Below, piece by piece: positions 25,701 to 37,613 of a stretch of DNA of 64,000 nt. The DNA is taken from the NCBI RefSeq assembly GCF_005239225.2, contig NC_133297.1:15240147-15304146 (forward strand), written 5' to 3'. The DNA is from Populus alba. Lineage: Eukaryota > Streptophyta > Magnoliopsida > Malpighiales > Salicaceae. Numbering within the stretch: the first letter of the stretch is position 1; each line of letters starts with the position of its first letter. The position numbers and the translations under genes are program-made. The notes under the pieces were generated by a model that had not been told where the DNA came from, did no database searches, and worked only from the letters and a program-made list of their open reading frames with translations.

Positions 25701-27043
25701 GGGTAGAGAAGAGGGACATTTAAGTCAATTCAGAAAATGAAAAATCATGTGCAGAGCATGTTAGATTTGAGAATGAGGTGAAACCAAAGGTTACAACTTA
25801 CAACAGCGTGATTTTTTAAAACAAGGGTGTGATTTGGAAAACATGTAGTATATAAGCGGTCATTAATAGGTTTCCCTGTTTTATTTCTTTTTTGTGTATC
25901 TTAAATAGTTCACTACACTCTATTCTTTGCCTGTCGTCTCATTTGGATTTTAATTTCTACTGTGCATCTGATTCTGTTTCTTATGAATACCCACACCCGA
26001 ATCTGCACACAATTGGATATGCTCAGAGTAGATATTATTTTAGCTAAATCAACTCATATCAAGATAGATATGTATTTCAGCTATGGTTTTACTTGCATGC
26101 AGATAGATGAGATGAAATCAAATCTTTCCCAAATTGGATATGATGTTGAATCAATCCATGAAATGATATCCGGGCTGGTGAGTTGCAATGCTTCTTGTAG
26201 CTTGAAATTTATTTTTGATTGGAGGATGCCTTTGTTGATTCCTGATATCTCAAGAATCTCAACAGGAAGGGAAGCTTGAACTTCTTGAAAGCAAACAGGT
26301 TTTTTTTTGACTTCCTAATCATTGAGTTCTTTCTAACAATGTGCAATGGCTCAGAAATTTTTGAATCCGTATCACACAGGATTCAACAAACTCTGGTCTA
26401 TGGTATCTATGTCAATTTGCTGGAGGCTTTAAAGATGGACTTGACACTAAAGCTTATCAGGTCTGGTAACCACCCGCTGCAATTTTACCTCCTTTCTAAT
26501 TCTAATAATCTTACGTTATGGACGTTTTGCCAAGTCCCTCTCCACTCCCCTCAAAGCCAGCAACCCCCCCCCCCCCAAAATAAATAAATAAATAAATAGA
26601 ATGGCCCATTTCTTGGCAACCACACGGATAATGCACAGGTTGTGACCCTGCTCTAATCTATGGACTGATTCTGGTCTTACCTTCTCAGTTTTTGTATTTA
26701 GTTACTAATTGAACTATTTTACCTTGGAATTCGGGTAGGATGTTGGTGCTAAGCTAGCAAACCATTCAGCTATGGCATATGAAGAAAGGTCTCTAAAGGT
26801 ATGTTAAGTCACACTTTCTTCATTGTATTCATAATTCGATTTTCCATGACATGGTCCAACGTATTGTTTCAGGGTCTTCAATTTATTGCTGAAACTAAAG
26901 AGTCCGTCGAGAAATCTGTAGAAAATGCGAAGAAAAATGATCTTGATACCTTGCCTAGTGAAAAAGCAAGAACTTTGAAAATACACAGGTCATATCCAGG
27001 TGGGTTTTCTTTGACCCGAGACATCTTGGGTTCCGGCATATAA
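22775..27043 (+). CDS. DUF1664 family coiled-coil membrane protein
   Basis: Plant protein of unknown function carrying DUF1664; the remembered Arabidopsis relative is At1g04960. The eleven exons are 22775-22829, 23172-23305, 23950-24031, 24909-24979, 25108-25209, 25320-25409, 26103-26177, 26266-26298, 26380-26460, 26739-26798 and 26873-27043, giving 317 aa. All junctions keep phase. An N-terminal hydrophobic stretch (SKVLILVGAGL, residues 9-19) and a second one (YLVPAAALGAMGYCYFWW, 96-113) suggest a membrane-anchored protein. Residues 115-240 are a long, Lys/Glu/Gln-rich predicted coiled coil that contains the family's hallmark region (SKQLENVSETL, RLGNLDWKIEEQIE, IDEMKSNLSQIGYDVESIHEMISGLE). 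The short exon 26380-26460 (DSTNSGLWYLCQFAGG) was added because family members carry the equivalent segment. The intron after 24979 begins GC instead of GT. AATAAA at 27261 is a plausible poly(A) signal. The localisation and function are unknown. Confidence 0.88.
26564..26576 (+). repeat. C13 homopolymer followed by (AAAT)n
   Basis: Thirteen consecutive C lie in intron 9 of the DUF1664 gene, followed by an 'aaataaataaataaat' run. The region is likely slippage-prone. Confidence 0.9.
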
Positions 27044-27560
27044 ACCTTTTGTTATCTTCTGGATGTTATTGATTTTTTTAGCAGATATCCTTTCTTTGGA
27101 TTCCATAATGTGCATGGTTCTTAAGATTGACCTGTTCGATTCTGCATTGAAAAATGCATGCTAGATTTGGGTTGCTCAAATGTGTTCTTCCTTTCCTTCC
27201 CAGGAAAGCATAAAATAGTTGTATTTTTCTGTAACTTCATGTCAATGCTATACGTTTAGAAATAAAGCACAAGCATTTTGTGTGCTATTTGTCAATCCCC
27301 AGCATGTAGGACTTTTGGACTAAAAAAATTATATATAAAAAAGTCAACATTTATTTAGTTCTTAAAAATCTTAAGAAGGTTACTTTGCTCTATATCTATT
27401 CCTAATTTTGTTTCTTATAAATAATTGTCTGCCTCATCATTTTCAAGTCTTATTTATGAATTTATTTTTCATATTGCAATCTTGAAGGATAAAAAAAATA
27501 TATAAAATGGGAAAATAAATTTATATAATTACTCTTGGAATCATCTTATCCAAATAAAAT

Positions 27561-27612
<52 letters not shown>

Positions 27613-28454
27613 AATTGCAAATGCAAATGAATAAAAAATGCAAAACATGAAATGTAAACCATTGCATGTATGGGGAAAATAAAAGAATTACAAATATTAA
27701 AATATTGCAATTTTCGACATACTAAATTAAGCGACATTTATCATAGGATTTTGTTTAGTTTACGATCGGATTTCAAAGAAAAAAATCAAGCAATTAAAAT
27801 TCAAATAGCATGGAAAACGTTACAAGCTCAAATGTGCAAGGCAAAGGAAGACTTGAGACCCGTTAAGTTTGTTTTTGAGTTTTTTTTTTATAAAAAAATT
27901 AGATTGTTTTAACATGTTATTACTAAACAAAAAAAAAAATTATTTTAATATATTTTAAAATAATTTTTTTTAAAAAACAATAACCACTATAACATAACCA
28001 AATACCACACCTGCCTAAATTCAACTCTCGGCTAAAATTGAAGTACATAATACGGAAATAATCTATACCTGATATCATTTATTCCTATTAAAATAGAATG
28101 GGGATATGCGGCCAATTTGAAATTTTAACAATGATTATAATTTGAAGTGTTTTTTATTTAGAGATATATTAAAATGATATTTTTTTAAAATTATATTAGT
28201 ACATCAAAATGATTTGAAAGTATTAAAAAAATAATTTTTCATAAAGTAATTTTTAATTTTTTTAAAATAAAACAGGTGTCAACCATGTTTCTATACAGAA
28301 CAGATTTCCTTGTATATTACAATGAGACCCAAACAGATATCAAGCTAGCAGCTAGGGGGAGACCATGACTGCCAAGAAGGATTTGAAATAAAGCAGGATC
28401 GAGGAAAAAGACCCATCTAGTTGGATTCTTGAACTAACTAATAGACAAAGCAAG
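27044..28454. other. 3' flank of the DUF1664 gene and AT-rich spacer
   Basis: The first 250 bp hold the 3' untranslated region. A long (AT)n microsatellite occupies 27563-27608. Copies of dispersed repeat family B, badly eroded, are visible near 27880-28000 and 28140-28290. No gene is seen. Confidence 0.55.
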
Positions 28455-28685
28455 GATTAGGGTTGAAAGTAGTATTTGGGGCTGCATTTTTATCTGTGTT
28501 TTGCAAAATTTTATTTTTATTTTTTTTGTTAAAATTGAGTGTGGCTTATACTTTTTGGATCGTTTTAATGTGCTGATATCAAAAATAATTTTTAAAAAAT
28601 AAAAAACATCATTAGCATGTATTTCGGTACGAAAAGCTATTTGAAAAGTAACCGTTATTATATTATCAAACACGCTCCAAATCGA
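28455..28685 (-). mobile_element. Dispersed MITE-like repeat (family B), inverted copy
   Basis: Read on the minus strand it starts GGAGCGTGTTTGATAATA near 28680 and then follows the 2861-3091 copy motif by motif (ttttcaaatagcttttcgta, catgctaatgatgtttttta, tttttgatatcagcacat, cactcaattttaacaaaa). Its small frame on the minus strand (28434-28673) is a chance frame through the repeat, also seen at 2908-3132 in the other copy. Confidence 0.65.
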
Positions 28686-28984
28686 GAGTAGGTGTCATTA
28701 TTTTCTAGGAGCTGTAATGTCAAGGTGTTCGAAGGACAAATCAACCACCGCATCCTGGAATATGCCGCCCATATATATGTTTATATTTAACCTAAACATT
28801 TGAGATACGGCAGCCTCCTCCTCCTCCTCCAGTTATTTACTCAAAAACTAACCTAGACTTGCAACTCTCCATGTGAGGCACAGACATAAAGAAAGAACAA
28901 GCATGGGTTATGAAATTTTGAGAATGAAATTTTTTATTTGAAGGGAAGAATGGAATAAACCCTGTTATAATCTAATCCAATTAA

Positions 28985-29016
<32 letters not shown>

Positions 29017-30480
29017 TATGAGATGAATGAAATTGAAAAAATAATAATAATAAGACATTAATTAATTTAGAAGGAAGGGATGGGGGCAAAATAGAAAACA
29101 AAACACTTAATCTAATGGGGTTAATGTGTAAAATTAGAAAATTTAGGCCATATAAAAGCTCAATTTTCTTCTCTTGGCCGGTGTTTTTCAAGCTGGGGGG
29201 GGGGGGGTCCTTGAATTTTCTTTCAAATTCTTGCCAAATTCACTCAAAAAAAGAAGAAGGTGTAATTAGAGAATTTAAGATATCTTTAGGTGTTTAAAAA
29301 AAGGCGATTAAGAGTTATAGAGTTATTTTGAAGAGAAAAAAAATAAATAAATTCAAAAGCTAGGGTTTAGGGAGAAAGACAAGAGAACTTGGAGTTTTCT
29401 TGCCTTCCATCTTTGAAACATATTTCTATTGAGGAAACGGACCTATTCCTGCATGGATGAAGAAATGCAATTGTTAATATTATGTAAAATTAGGGAATTG
29501 TGTTGTGGATTGTTGTAATGATGTAATTTATGGTTTAATGATGATGGTAAGCATGTGATAAGATTGGGTAATTGGCTATTTCAAAAAAAAATCGGAAGAA
29601 ATAAATTTTTCCTTTTTTGTGGACACTTTTGCCCAAGAGGAAGAAATGAGAAAGAAATCAAAGAATTAATACTATTGATTAAAATTGTCCACATAAATGT
29701 AAATGGAGGGAAAGAATAATAAATTAATAAAAAAAGGATCTATCCATACTCTCTTCATTGGTTTCGGCTTACACTACCAAAAAAGAGAGGGTTAAACCTT
29801 GGCCTTCTCAGTGAGAGAAACATTTTTATTGGATTAATTGATGTGTTTTAAGAACAAAAAAAAAAAAAACAATAGTAACAACATAAAGAATTGAGAAAGA
29901 AATTGTATTCTTTTTGCGAATAAAGAATTTGGCTAAGCTTATAGTGGAACATTGAGCTGGAAAAATTAATGAATCATATTGAATTATATTGATTTTAGAT
30001 TGAAATTTATATGTAAGATAATATTGATTTTTATGCTGAATTAGCAATTAATAATTATTAATTTTGGTAATGCACATTTATGGCTGAAGAGTTATATCAA
30101 CAGTAAAAGACTGTGTCATACGCACAAGTATCAAATAGGTATTTAACACCTTGAAATAAACTAGTAGTTTATTTCAATAATTCATAAAATCAATTTCTTT
30201 TTATTATAAAATTATAAAATAAAAAATTAGAATAATGGCTTGTCAAATAGGTGTATTGAAAAATTAGGGTTATTGAAAGATTATTTCTTGATTTCAAGGG
30301 CATCCATTTCTTATAGGTGAGAGAGAGCGAGAGAGAGAGAATCGGACACAATCGATTATTTCCTGATAACAAAAGTATTAGCGAGACAACCGATTTACTT
30401 TCTTTAACAAAAGTACTAACGAGAAAATTAGACGCAATCGGGCTTTTATTAACCAAACCTTCTTGTACATTGAACTCAAG
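28686..30480. other. Gene-free region with microsatellites and a G13 run
   Basis: (AAT)n occurs at 28984-29013, and thirteen G in a row at 29195-29207. The stretch 29210-29420 contains an 'aaagctagggtttaggg' motif and could be decayed LTR material, but I found no paired LTR or coding domain. No gene is supported. Confidence 0.45.
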
Positions 30481-30490
30481 ACAAATAAAT

Positions 30491-30530
30491 AGGCCCGTCA
30501 ACGTGGGCCTGATTTGGATAATATGGGCCT
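30491..30530 (+). promoter_or_regulatory. Cluster of three site II (TGGGCC/AGGCCC) elements in the eIF1A promoter
   Basis: AGGCCC at 30491-30496, TGGGCCT at 30504-30510 and TGGGCCT at 30524-30530 lie 70-110 bp upstream of the probable transcribed region of eIF1A. Site II motifs are known TCP-factor targets enriched in plant ribosomal-protein and translation-factor promoters, which fits this gene. The motifs are seen directly; the function is inferred. Confidence 0.65.
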
Positions 30531-31074
30531 CCAAGCTGAGCCGACATCAAAATGGTGTACAGAAAAAAGAGGTTTAGGTCAAGAAGAAGCTAAGAAAGAA
30601 TCCCACTGATTGATTTTCTTTTTCTATCTATCTGTCAGCTTCCTCGCTCCTCTCTCACCTTAGCACCACCGCCCAGGTACTGCTCATCTTTCATCTCCCC
30701 CTTTTTTTTTTAATTATTTGACCTCATTCAACTAACGCGCAAGCGATTTTATTTTTTTTCCCTGTTCATTTCCCATTACTATCACGCTCTTCAATTGAGA
30801 GTCTTGTTCTTGATTTCCAGATTTTAATTTCTGCCTTGTTATTTTCCCGATCTGCGATTGATTCTGTTTTTTGATTGCTGTATAGTTTTCTTCATTCCAT
30901 TCTTGTTCAGTTTTTTTTTTTTTTTTTAATGATTTAGGGGGGAAAATTCATTTTAAAGTAAAGTAAGATTTAGGTTTTCAATTTATAGAAATGTTTTTAA
31001 AATTTTTTTTTTCAAATTATTAGATAACTGATTGGGTATTTGTTATTGGAGTGTGGGAAACAGAATCAGAAAGC

Positions 31075-31512
31075 ATGCCGAAGAACAAGGGAAAGGGAGG
31101 AAAGAATAGGAAGAGAGGAAAGAACGAAGCTGATGACGAGAAGCGTGAGCTTATTTTTAAGGAAGATGGGCAGGAGTATGCCCAAGTGCTTCGCATGCTC
31201 GGAAATGGTCGTTGTGAAGCCATGTGTATTGATGGGACCAAGCGTCTTTGCCATATTCGAGGGAAGATGCACAAGAAGGTCTGGATTGCTGCGGGTGATA
31301 TAATTCTCGTCGGCCTCCGCGACTATCAGGATGACAAGGCTGATGTTATATTGAAGTACATGCCCGATGAAGCTAGGCTTCTGAAGGCCTATGGTGAGCT
31401 TCCTGAGAATACTCGTCTCAATGAAGGTATTGCTGGAGGTCTTGATGAGGAAGATGATGGTGCTGGTGATGATTATATTGAGTTTGAGGACGAAGATATC
31501 GACAAGATCTAG
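31075..31512 (+). CDS. eIF1A: Eukaryotic translation initiation factor eIF1A
   Basis: Binds the 40S subunit at the A site and promotes scanning and start-codon selection. A single coding exon encodes 145 aa, the usual plant length. The N-terminal basic tail ([20 protein letters not shown]) is followed by the OB fold (about 22-100: [22 protein letters not shown], then [15 protein letters not shown], then [19 protein letters not shown]) and the acidic C-terminal tail ending [14 protein letters not shown]; the DIDxI end is the conserved eIF5B contact. An in-frame upstream ATG at 31051 would add eight residues, but the family start MPKNKGKGG fixes the start at 31075. The leader is probably split by an intron: a donor gcccag|gtactg at 30677 and an acceptor between about 31052 and 31067. 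The gene converges with the IQD gene downstream. Confidence 0.96.
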   Translation: MPKNKGKGGKNRKRGKNEADDEKRELIFKEDGQEYAQVLRMLGNGRCEAMCIDGTKRLCHIRGKMHKKVWIAAGDIILVGLRDYQDDKADVILKYMPDEARLLKAYGELPENTRLNEGIAGGLDEEDDGAGDDYIEFEDEDIDKI

Positions 31513-32387
31513 TTTTGTCGTCTTCTTATATTTAGTGCCAAGTGACAGTGAGTGCTGATAATGAAATGCCAGAACCAGAAATGTGCATGATAAGCTTGAA
31601 TTTGAGATGTTAAACTTGTTATAATTCTCATGAAATGCCTATTTGTATCACTCTTAATATTTCTCATGTGTCCTCATATCTTGTGTTGTTTATGTTGATG
31701 CTTGTCTGAATACCCAGTGCTTCATACTGTGTTTGGCCAATGTTTCATGGCTTTGGTATGGAGAGGTACGCTGCTCTGTTTTTCATTTGGTATTTGCATG
31801 ATGGCTGTAAAATGTAATTGTGTGATTAGGTTGCCAGTCATTCGCCTTGGTTCCTTGTTCGGATTGTGTGTCAGGATGGGGATCATCGCTAACAAACGAA
31901 GTAATTTGTTAGCGTTCTTGTATTTACTCTTCCAGGGCTTCGATTTGTAGGCAGTGCTTCTGCGTTTTTATTTATCCTCAAGGGGACTAGAAAGGAAAGC
32001 ATGTTTCGGGAATTATTAATACTTGATGACATGAGCCTCTAGTAGACAGCAGTTGGTTTCCAGAATACCAGTTCACACTCTCTTCGCACTCGTGCAAATT
32101 TAGAATACTAGTGTGTTGCTGATGCCATTAGAGGCCCCATTTAGCGTTCTTTGGTTTCCTTGGGATAGAATGAACATCTATGTTCTGAGTTCTCACATTT
32201 TTAGATCTAGCGATTCGAATGTTTCTTGATGTATCATTTGGATTGAGCGATGTTGGGTCATTACCTCTACAGGCAATTTTGAAGCCATAAATCCTTCCGA
32301 AATGGATTGCAAGTAGTATGATACAATGTTCCCCTACACACTGGAAATTTCTTTGATGATTATGACACAAGTTACAAGCTACATTGT
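31513..32387. other. Convergent 3' region between eIF1A and IQD genes
   Basis: It holds the 3' untranslated regions of both genes, which point towards each other. I see no further gene; the frames at 31702 and 32128 have no family similarity. Confidence 0.6.
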
Positions 32388-34551
32388 TTAAGATGAAGCA
32401 CTGCGTTTCATTTCTTTTCTACCACTTGATGTTGGATTCGGTTTCTGCTCCTTGTCTTGTTCAGTCTCTTTTGAACACCCTTTCTTGATTACCTGATCAA
32501 CACATGGAAGTGTTAGTGAATTGGAAGTCTGTAAAGAATAAGAAGACAGTGAAGAGGAGAGGAGAGGAGAGGAGAGGAGTTTTGTTATACATGGAAGATG
32601 AACTATTACTTGAAGGACTGCAAGTCTACAAAGAAAGGTATCAGAAGCCAGATGCAGTTACAAGAGGTGATTAAAGTGCCCTAGTGATCATATAGTTGCG
32701 GGGGCTAGGGACAGCCGACAGGGAAATTTACCTTAGCTTGCTCTGTCGGAAACTGGTAGCTTGGGGCTGTTTTCCGCCTTGATATGGTTCTGGTAGCCTT
32801 AAGCCTACTCTTAGTGTGCTTGAAGCCATCCTTGTTTGATGCTATTGATAAGCTATCAAATTGGACAGATACCTCATTAGACCCGCAACTCTCTTTCTCT
32901 TCTATTGCCACATCAGAAAATCTCTCCCCGAAATCAAATCTGTAATTGTTGTTTACTGGCTCAAGTTGTTTGCCTGTACAGCTTTCCACTGAGCATTCTG
33001 GAACTCGTGTTGCCATCCACCTTTCTAGCCAGCTCCAACTCATGTTGGGTTGGGTGCCATCAGATTTAGTTTGTTTCTTCTTCGAGCAGATTCGTAACTA
33101 CAGGCAGATTTGACGACGGAAGCAGTGTTAGTTAAAGCATTAAATCTCTATTTCCTGTTTGCAATTCTGTCAGAATTTAAGCATACCTGTTGTGAGAAAG
33201 CATATGCCAGTGCCCTTTCTCGCCTGTTTGTTGCTTCCAGTCTGCTCTGAATCCTCTTTTTCGAAATGTTGCTAATCACCGTGCTATCATCCCAATCTTC
33301 CTATAGTCCATGCATGTTATACATAGATTTAGTCTAATTCCAGCGGGGTGAAGTTTCAAGTATCCAATTTTCTCATAATTTGTTATGCCATACTTTGAAT
33401 CTTTATTTATGCTCAAACCATAGAGTTTGATTCATGACAGGTAAGTTAACTAGATCATGTTTCATTTCTGTGTTCACCTTTAGCCTGAAAACCTGAGTTC
33501 TGGCTCTCTTTTGCACTCGATGATGCACAGACACATTTTCCTCTCTAACAGAGAGAACTTCCACAGAATTTCCAGTCTGAACTTCAATTGATGTGCCTAG
33601 TGAATCTCTACTTGGACTTTCTGTTCCCGGAGCAAGCTCCTGCCCACCCTCCTTTGACGTGGTCTCTTCTCTTTTATGCCTAGCCTGAAATTCAAGAACT
33701 TAAGACAACTATCCAAAACAGAAAAGGGCACAAAATCAATGATTAACCAAGTGATGCTTTTCATGATCTTAAAATTTAACCAATGCACGGTCTACTTAGA
33801 AATTTCCCTGCAAGATTTCTTGCTTACGATATCACAAAATATTATACCAGAACCAGTCATTTTTGCTCGATGATATCTGTTTATGAATGGCTATTACTTT
33901 CATCTTTCTACAATAATCCAGGTTATGGTGTTTCAGCCTATCTGAACGAACCAGAAAGTCTCTGAACGCGGACTGGATGATGATCGCTGCATCTTCTTGA
34001 CGGAATAATTTGGAAGTTGAATTATGCTTTTCCTTAGGCATTTCTTCTTTGGCCTCTTCATTTTGGACATCTCCTTTGTCTTCAGTGTCCTCTAGCATGG
34101 GCTGTGTAACAGTGGCCTCGGAGCTCTTGACTGAAGCTGAATCCTCCTCTGCAAGCACTGAATTAAGCTCTTCACCACAAAGGTATAGCCTAACAGAACT
34201 CCACCTTTTCCTGTGATCCCCTGGAGTGATTCTTGCCTGAATTGGTCAACATAACATCAAAAAAGAACATCACAACCAAGTCTCTTAAGTCTTCCTGCTT
34301 AGTGTACACTCACTGATCATCAATGGTACAGAAAGATAGGAGGCATCAACAATAACTAGCAAACCAAAGAACTACAAGAAAAGATCGTGTTCATTCTCGA
34401 GAAAACTACATGAAAACCAAAGAATTCAGACCATACAGCTTAAAGAAAATCAAATGAAGTATCTAGTTTTATGACTTACATTGCTCTCATGAGTTCCATC
34501 GGAGCGGTTTCTGGAGAAGACACTCCTAACCAGCTCTCCGGTGATGCCCAT
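32388..34551 (-). CDS. IQ-domain (IQD) calmodulin-binding protein, IQD33-like
   Basis: IQD proteins are plant scaffolds that bind calmodulin and associate with microtubules or the nucleus. The six minus-strand exons are 34551-34480, 34236-33952, 33684-33478, 33300-33187, 33097-32732 and 32492-32388, giving 382 aa; all junctions are in phase and GT-AG. The protein opens with MGITGELVRSVFSRNRS (clade-typical start), then HRKRWSSVRLYLCGEE. It carries one recognisable IQ motif (IQSAFRDFL|ARH, about residues 111-122), the SPSRDSLGTSIEVQTGNSVEV segment, RTQVFRLKEDWDDSTVISN, and the hallmark RRERALAYAFSQQL then MSWSWLERWMATR. The IQ motif is interrupted by the exon 2/3 junction; I placed the donor after FL because that restores FLAR, as in relatives. 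A later GT would keep frame but insert about 16 extra residues. The assignment to the IQD33 group rests on memory of the family. The N-terminal third is acidic (EDTEDKGDVQNEEAKEEMPK), unlike the basic average of the family. Confidence 0.88.
32557..32580. repeat. (GGAGA)n microsatellite
   Basis: About five GGAGA repeats lie in the last intron of the IQD gene (32493-32731). Confidence 0.8.
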
Positions 34552-35956
34552 TTTCAAGTGACCAGTAACCCCAAAGCAATGTGTTCGAATAGGGTGCCAC
34601 CAATTATATTGCAACAACCATGCGCACAGGTACTGAGATTCCCTCAATTATTACTGGTATTGAAAAAAAGTTGAAAATTGCAAGTGACATTCTTCACTCG
34701 GTTACTTCACAGGAGTTTCATTAAATTAAGGATTAGTTTACAGGGTTAAGGCAACAACTAACAATAGGTCTTGTTATAATAAGGGACCTGTTAGCTGTCA
34801 TTAAGCAGGAGATCAGAGAGGATTACAGAGCTTTAGACCTGGAATTGGGCCTTAAATCACATAAATAATTGAGGCTGAAAAGTAAAGATTAGATAGAAAG
34901 GATGGGTGGAGTTTGTTTTTTTTATTGCTTTTTGTATCACTTTTTTGCACATGGCTTGTGAAGGACAGGGCAAATAAAGCTTGCTTGCTACTGGGGCTAT
35001 GTCTATTCCTTTCTAGACACTCACTCACTGCATCTACCCTTCCATTTGTGGTCCAAGTTGCAGCTGTTTAGTTTGTGCTTGGCCTGAAAAGATATCAACA
35101 ACTTTAAGGACTGTCCAGTTTCATCAGGCTACCTATTGTGTGTTTTAACATTACGCAAAATTGCTGTCATTTCATTGACTTGGATTAAATTCAGTCCACA
35201 GCCAAAAAAAAAAAAAAAAAAAAACAGCCATTTAGCCAATGAGCATAGTTAAAGCATTTTTTTTTAATTAACATGGGTTTCTAGATTAATTTGTACAAAC
35301 TTTAATTAATCTTATAAATCTTGAAATTAATAATTATATAAGTTTCTAAAATAACTACTCTAAATGGCCTCCATTCAAGCACCACAAGATGGAAAGTTGC
35401 CCATATTTATGCTTATTATACATGCTATCTAATACTAATTAATGTGGTATATAGCGAGATAATGAGGTTTATTAATTCCCAAAAACTCTTAAAATAAGAA
35501 CGCAACTTTATTTAAAAAGAAACTTTTAAAATACTTGATTTTTATTTATTGAAGATCTTATTGATAAAATTTATTACAGCTATTTATATAAAAATTAAAA
35601 AGAAATAATGAATAAAAAGATAAAAATAGAGAAATTATTTTTTAAAATAGAAGAACTAGAAAATCTCAATAATACTAAATAAAAAAAATGAAATCCTAAA
35701 ATTATTACTAATTTCTCAATAAAATGATTTTTAAAATAAATAAAACTAACAAATCCTTTAAAATCTTAAAAATTAAATAAATAATTGAATACAAATAATA
35801 GTTTTTCATATCCTTTTATATCCTTTTATCGAAGATTCGTACAAAAACCTAGCCAATGCATCTTGTTGATGGTGTGGACAAGGTCTATCATGTCATCAAG
35901 CTAGTGGTCATTATTAATCATTTCTACCTTGCACACTCCTTTCTAAACAACTTTAT
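34552..35956. other. IQD promoter/leader and AT-rich spacer
   Basis: The first few hundred bases upstream of 34551 (minus strand) are of normal composition and may include a leader intron. From 35200 on the DNA is AT-rich with an A-run at 35203-35224. No gene is seen. Confidence 0.5.
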
Positions 35957-36118
35957 TGGATAATTTAATTAGTCAAATTTTAAATTTAGTTTTTAATAGT
36001 TATAGTTGAATTCTTTTAGAGTTATTAGAAGTTTATATAATTATTAACTTCAAGACCTATAAGATTAGTCGATGTGTGCACAAGTTTATTTAGACACCCA
36101 CCTTAATAAACAAAAGAA
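35957..36118 (+). repeat. tRNA-derived SINE, diverged copy
   Basis: The stretch follows the same motif order as the next element (tggataa.ttaattagtcaaa.tttaaattta, then 'gaattctttt agagttattag', 'ttattaacttcaagac', 'attagtcgatgtgtgcacaag', 'gacacccaccttaataaa'). Its box B is eroded. It ends in an A-rich tail. Confidence 0.5.
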
Positions 36119-36127
36119 GGAACTGGA

Positions 36128-36310
36128 TCATAAATAACCATAAGGGGTATAACTTAACTGGTCAGACTTTAAATTTACTTTCTAAAGGTCATCAGTTCGA
36201 GTATCATAAACTTTAGAGTCATTAGAGACTTACCTGGTCATTAATTTCAAAATCTCAAAAAATTAATCGAGATATGCATACATTGACATGAACACCTTCC
36301 AAAAAAAAGA
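36128..36310 (+). mobile_element. tRNA-derived SINE
   Basis: A box A-like 'taacttaactggtcaga' (about 36146) and a good box B 'cagttcgagtatc' (about 36192-36204) stand about 45 bp apart, as in pol III-driven SINEs. The body continues with 'agagtcattagagacttacctggtcattaa' motifs (36220-36245) and 'ttaatcgagatatgcatac', and ends in a poly(A) run at 36300. Related fragments occur at 35957-36118 and, for the 3' half, at about 48250-48330. I regard it as a Salicaceae-type SINE family; this was not checked against a library. Confidence 0.6.
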
Positions 36311-36597
36311 AATAAAAAAGAACTTGGCCATGGAATGTTCTTCTTCACTTCGTTGGCCGCTTATTTCACCAGTAAAAATAAAAGAGGGTGATGGGTCCTC
36401 AGGATTTCGGTTCCAGGCCATTATCATTGTCTCCCGAGGATCATAAGAGCATCTGCCCACCTCCTCCCCGCGCATGCTTTATTTAGTTTTCTTATTTCTC
36501 CAGTAAATAAAAGAGGTGGAGAGAGGTTTGTAATGTTAAGCTTTATTATTATTATTATTATTATTATTACAAAACAATAGTTTAAAATTTGAGACTT

Positions 36598-36635
<38 letters not shown>

Positions 36636-37613
36636 ACGCCATTTGAGTTGTAATTCATTTGTAGGTTGTTCATCATCTCTTTAATGAAAGAGGTTCACTA
36701 ATGTTATCTGAGTTGTGAGTAATTGGAGGGAGATTAAGCTTAATTAATACATACTTGTATTATTGTTTTTAGGTAAACATCAAATATATCACCAGATTAT
36801 TGAGCTTATATCAATTTTAATTTAAACTATCTTTTGTATTAATTTTATCTTGAAACTATTTTGATCTGTCAATTAAGGACTTTTATTATAATTATTTAAC
36901 AAAATGCTAAGTTTCTTTTTTCAAAATGAAATCGTTTTTACAAAAAAAAAAAAAAAAAAAAAATCCTGGATGGATGTATGAATTAAAAGCCTAAAAAATG
37001 AATCGAAGCCCTTATTTGAGAATTTCTATTTGGAACGTGCTTTTGCGTTTTGTTTTTATAAAAAAATATTAGTTTTTTATATTAATATTTAATTAGTATT
37101 AACAACTTTTCATTAATTTATCATTTTATGTACTCTTTAATTTATTTTACTAAACATATATAATATCTTTTTATTTTTTAATTAAAAAATTATAATACCC
37201 GCACATTTTTTATTACATTAAAAATTAAATTAATATCTTACAAATATTGGTTGTAGAGGACTAGTAATACTGAAAAAAATATATTTATTTGGCGTTTTTC
37301 TTTCTACAGCCGTACTAAATTTAAACATGGTCGGGCCGGGTCACCTGATTGGTATTATTGCAGTCTTTAACAAATACAGGTTCCTTTCCCGGATCCACCC
37401 GTAGTGACGCGACCACGACTCGAAAACCTTCCCCCTCCCCCTCCCAGTCTTTCGGTCTGTCCAGGGTTACAGTTCAGCGGCAAAAGAGAAGGAAAGTAAT
37501 TCAGTGGTGAAGCGAGGTTAAGCATCCTCCTCGACCCACGAATCTCTCTCCTTGAAAGTTTCTTGTTGTTTTTTGGCAGTAATTAAAAATTAGAGGAGGA
37601 GGAAGCAAAGAAA
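36311..37613. other. Spacer and TAF6 upstream region
   Basis: It contains (TTA)n at 36543-36570, (TA)n at 36603-36631 and an A-run near 36942-36962. The 37310-37610 stretch is GC-richer and looks like the TAF6 promoter and leader, with 'cgggccgggtcacc' at 37334 and a C-rich tract 'ccccctccccctccc' near 37431. No TATA box was recognised. Confidence 0.5.

Noticed and set aside
27546..27737. Minus-strand frame with a long Tyr-Ile run
   Set aside because: It is translation of the (AT)n microsatellite.
29350..29420. Telo-box-like 'tagggttta' motif near a possible transcribed region
   Set aside because: It lies over 1.2 kb from eIF1A, in repeat-like DNA with no other promoter features.
31051..31074. 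In-frame upstream ATG of eIF1A
   Set aside because: The family start MPKNKGKGG is at 31075, and the upstream ATG probably lies at or before the leader-intron acceptor.
31020..31303. Other-frame and opposite-strand frames over eIF1A
   Set aside because: They are shadows of the highly conserved eIF1A coding exon.
36424..36642. Minus-strand 72-codon frame
   Set aside because: It reads through (TA)n and (TTA)n repeats; no family similarity.
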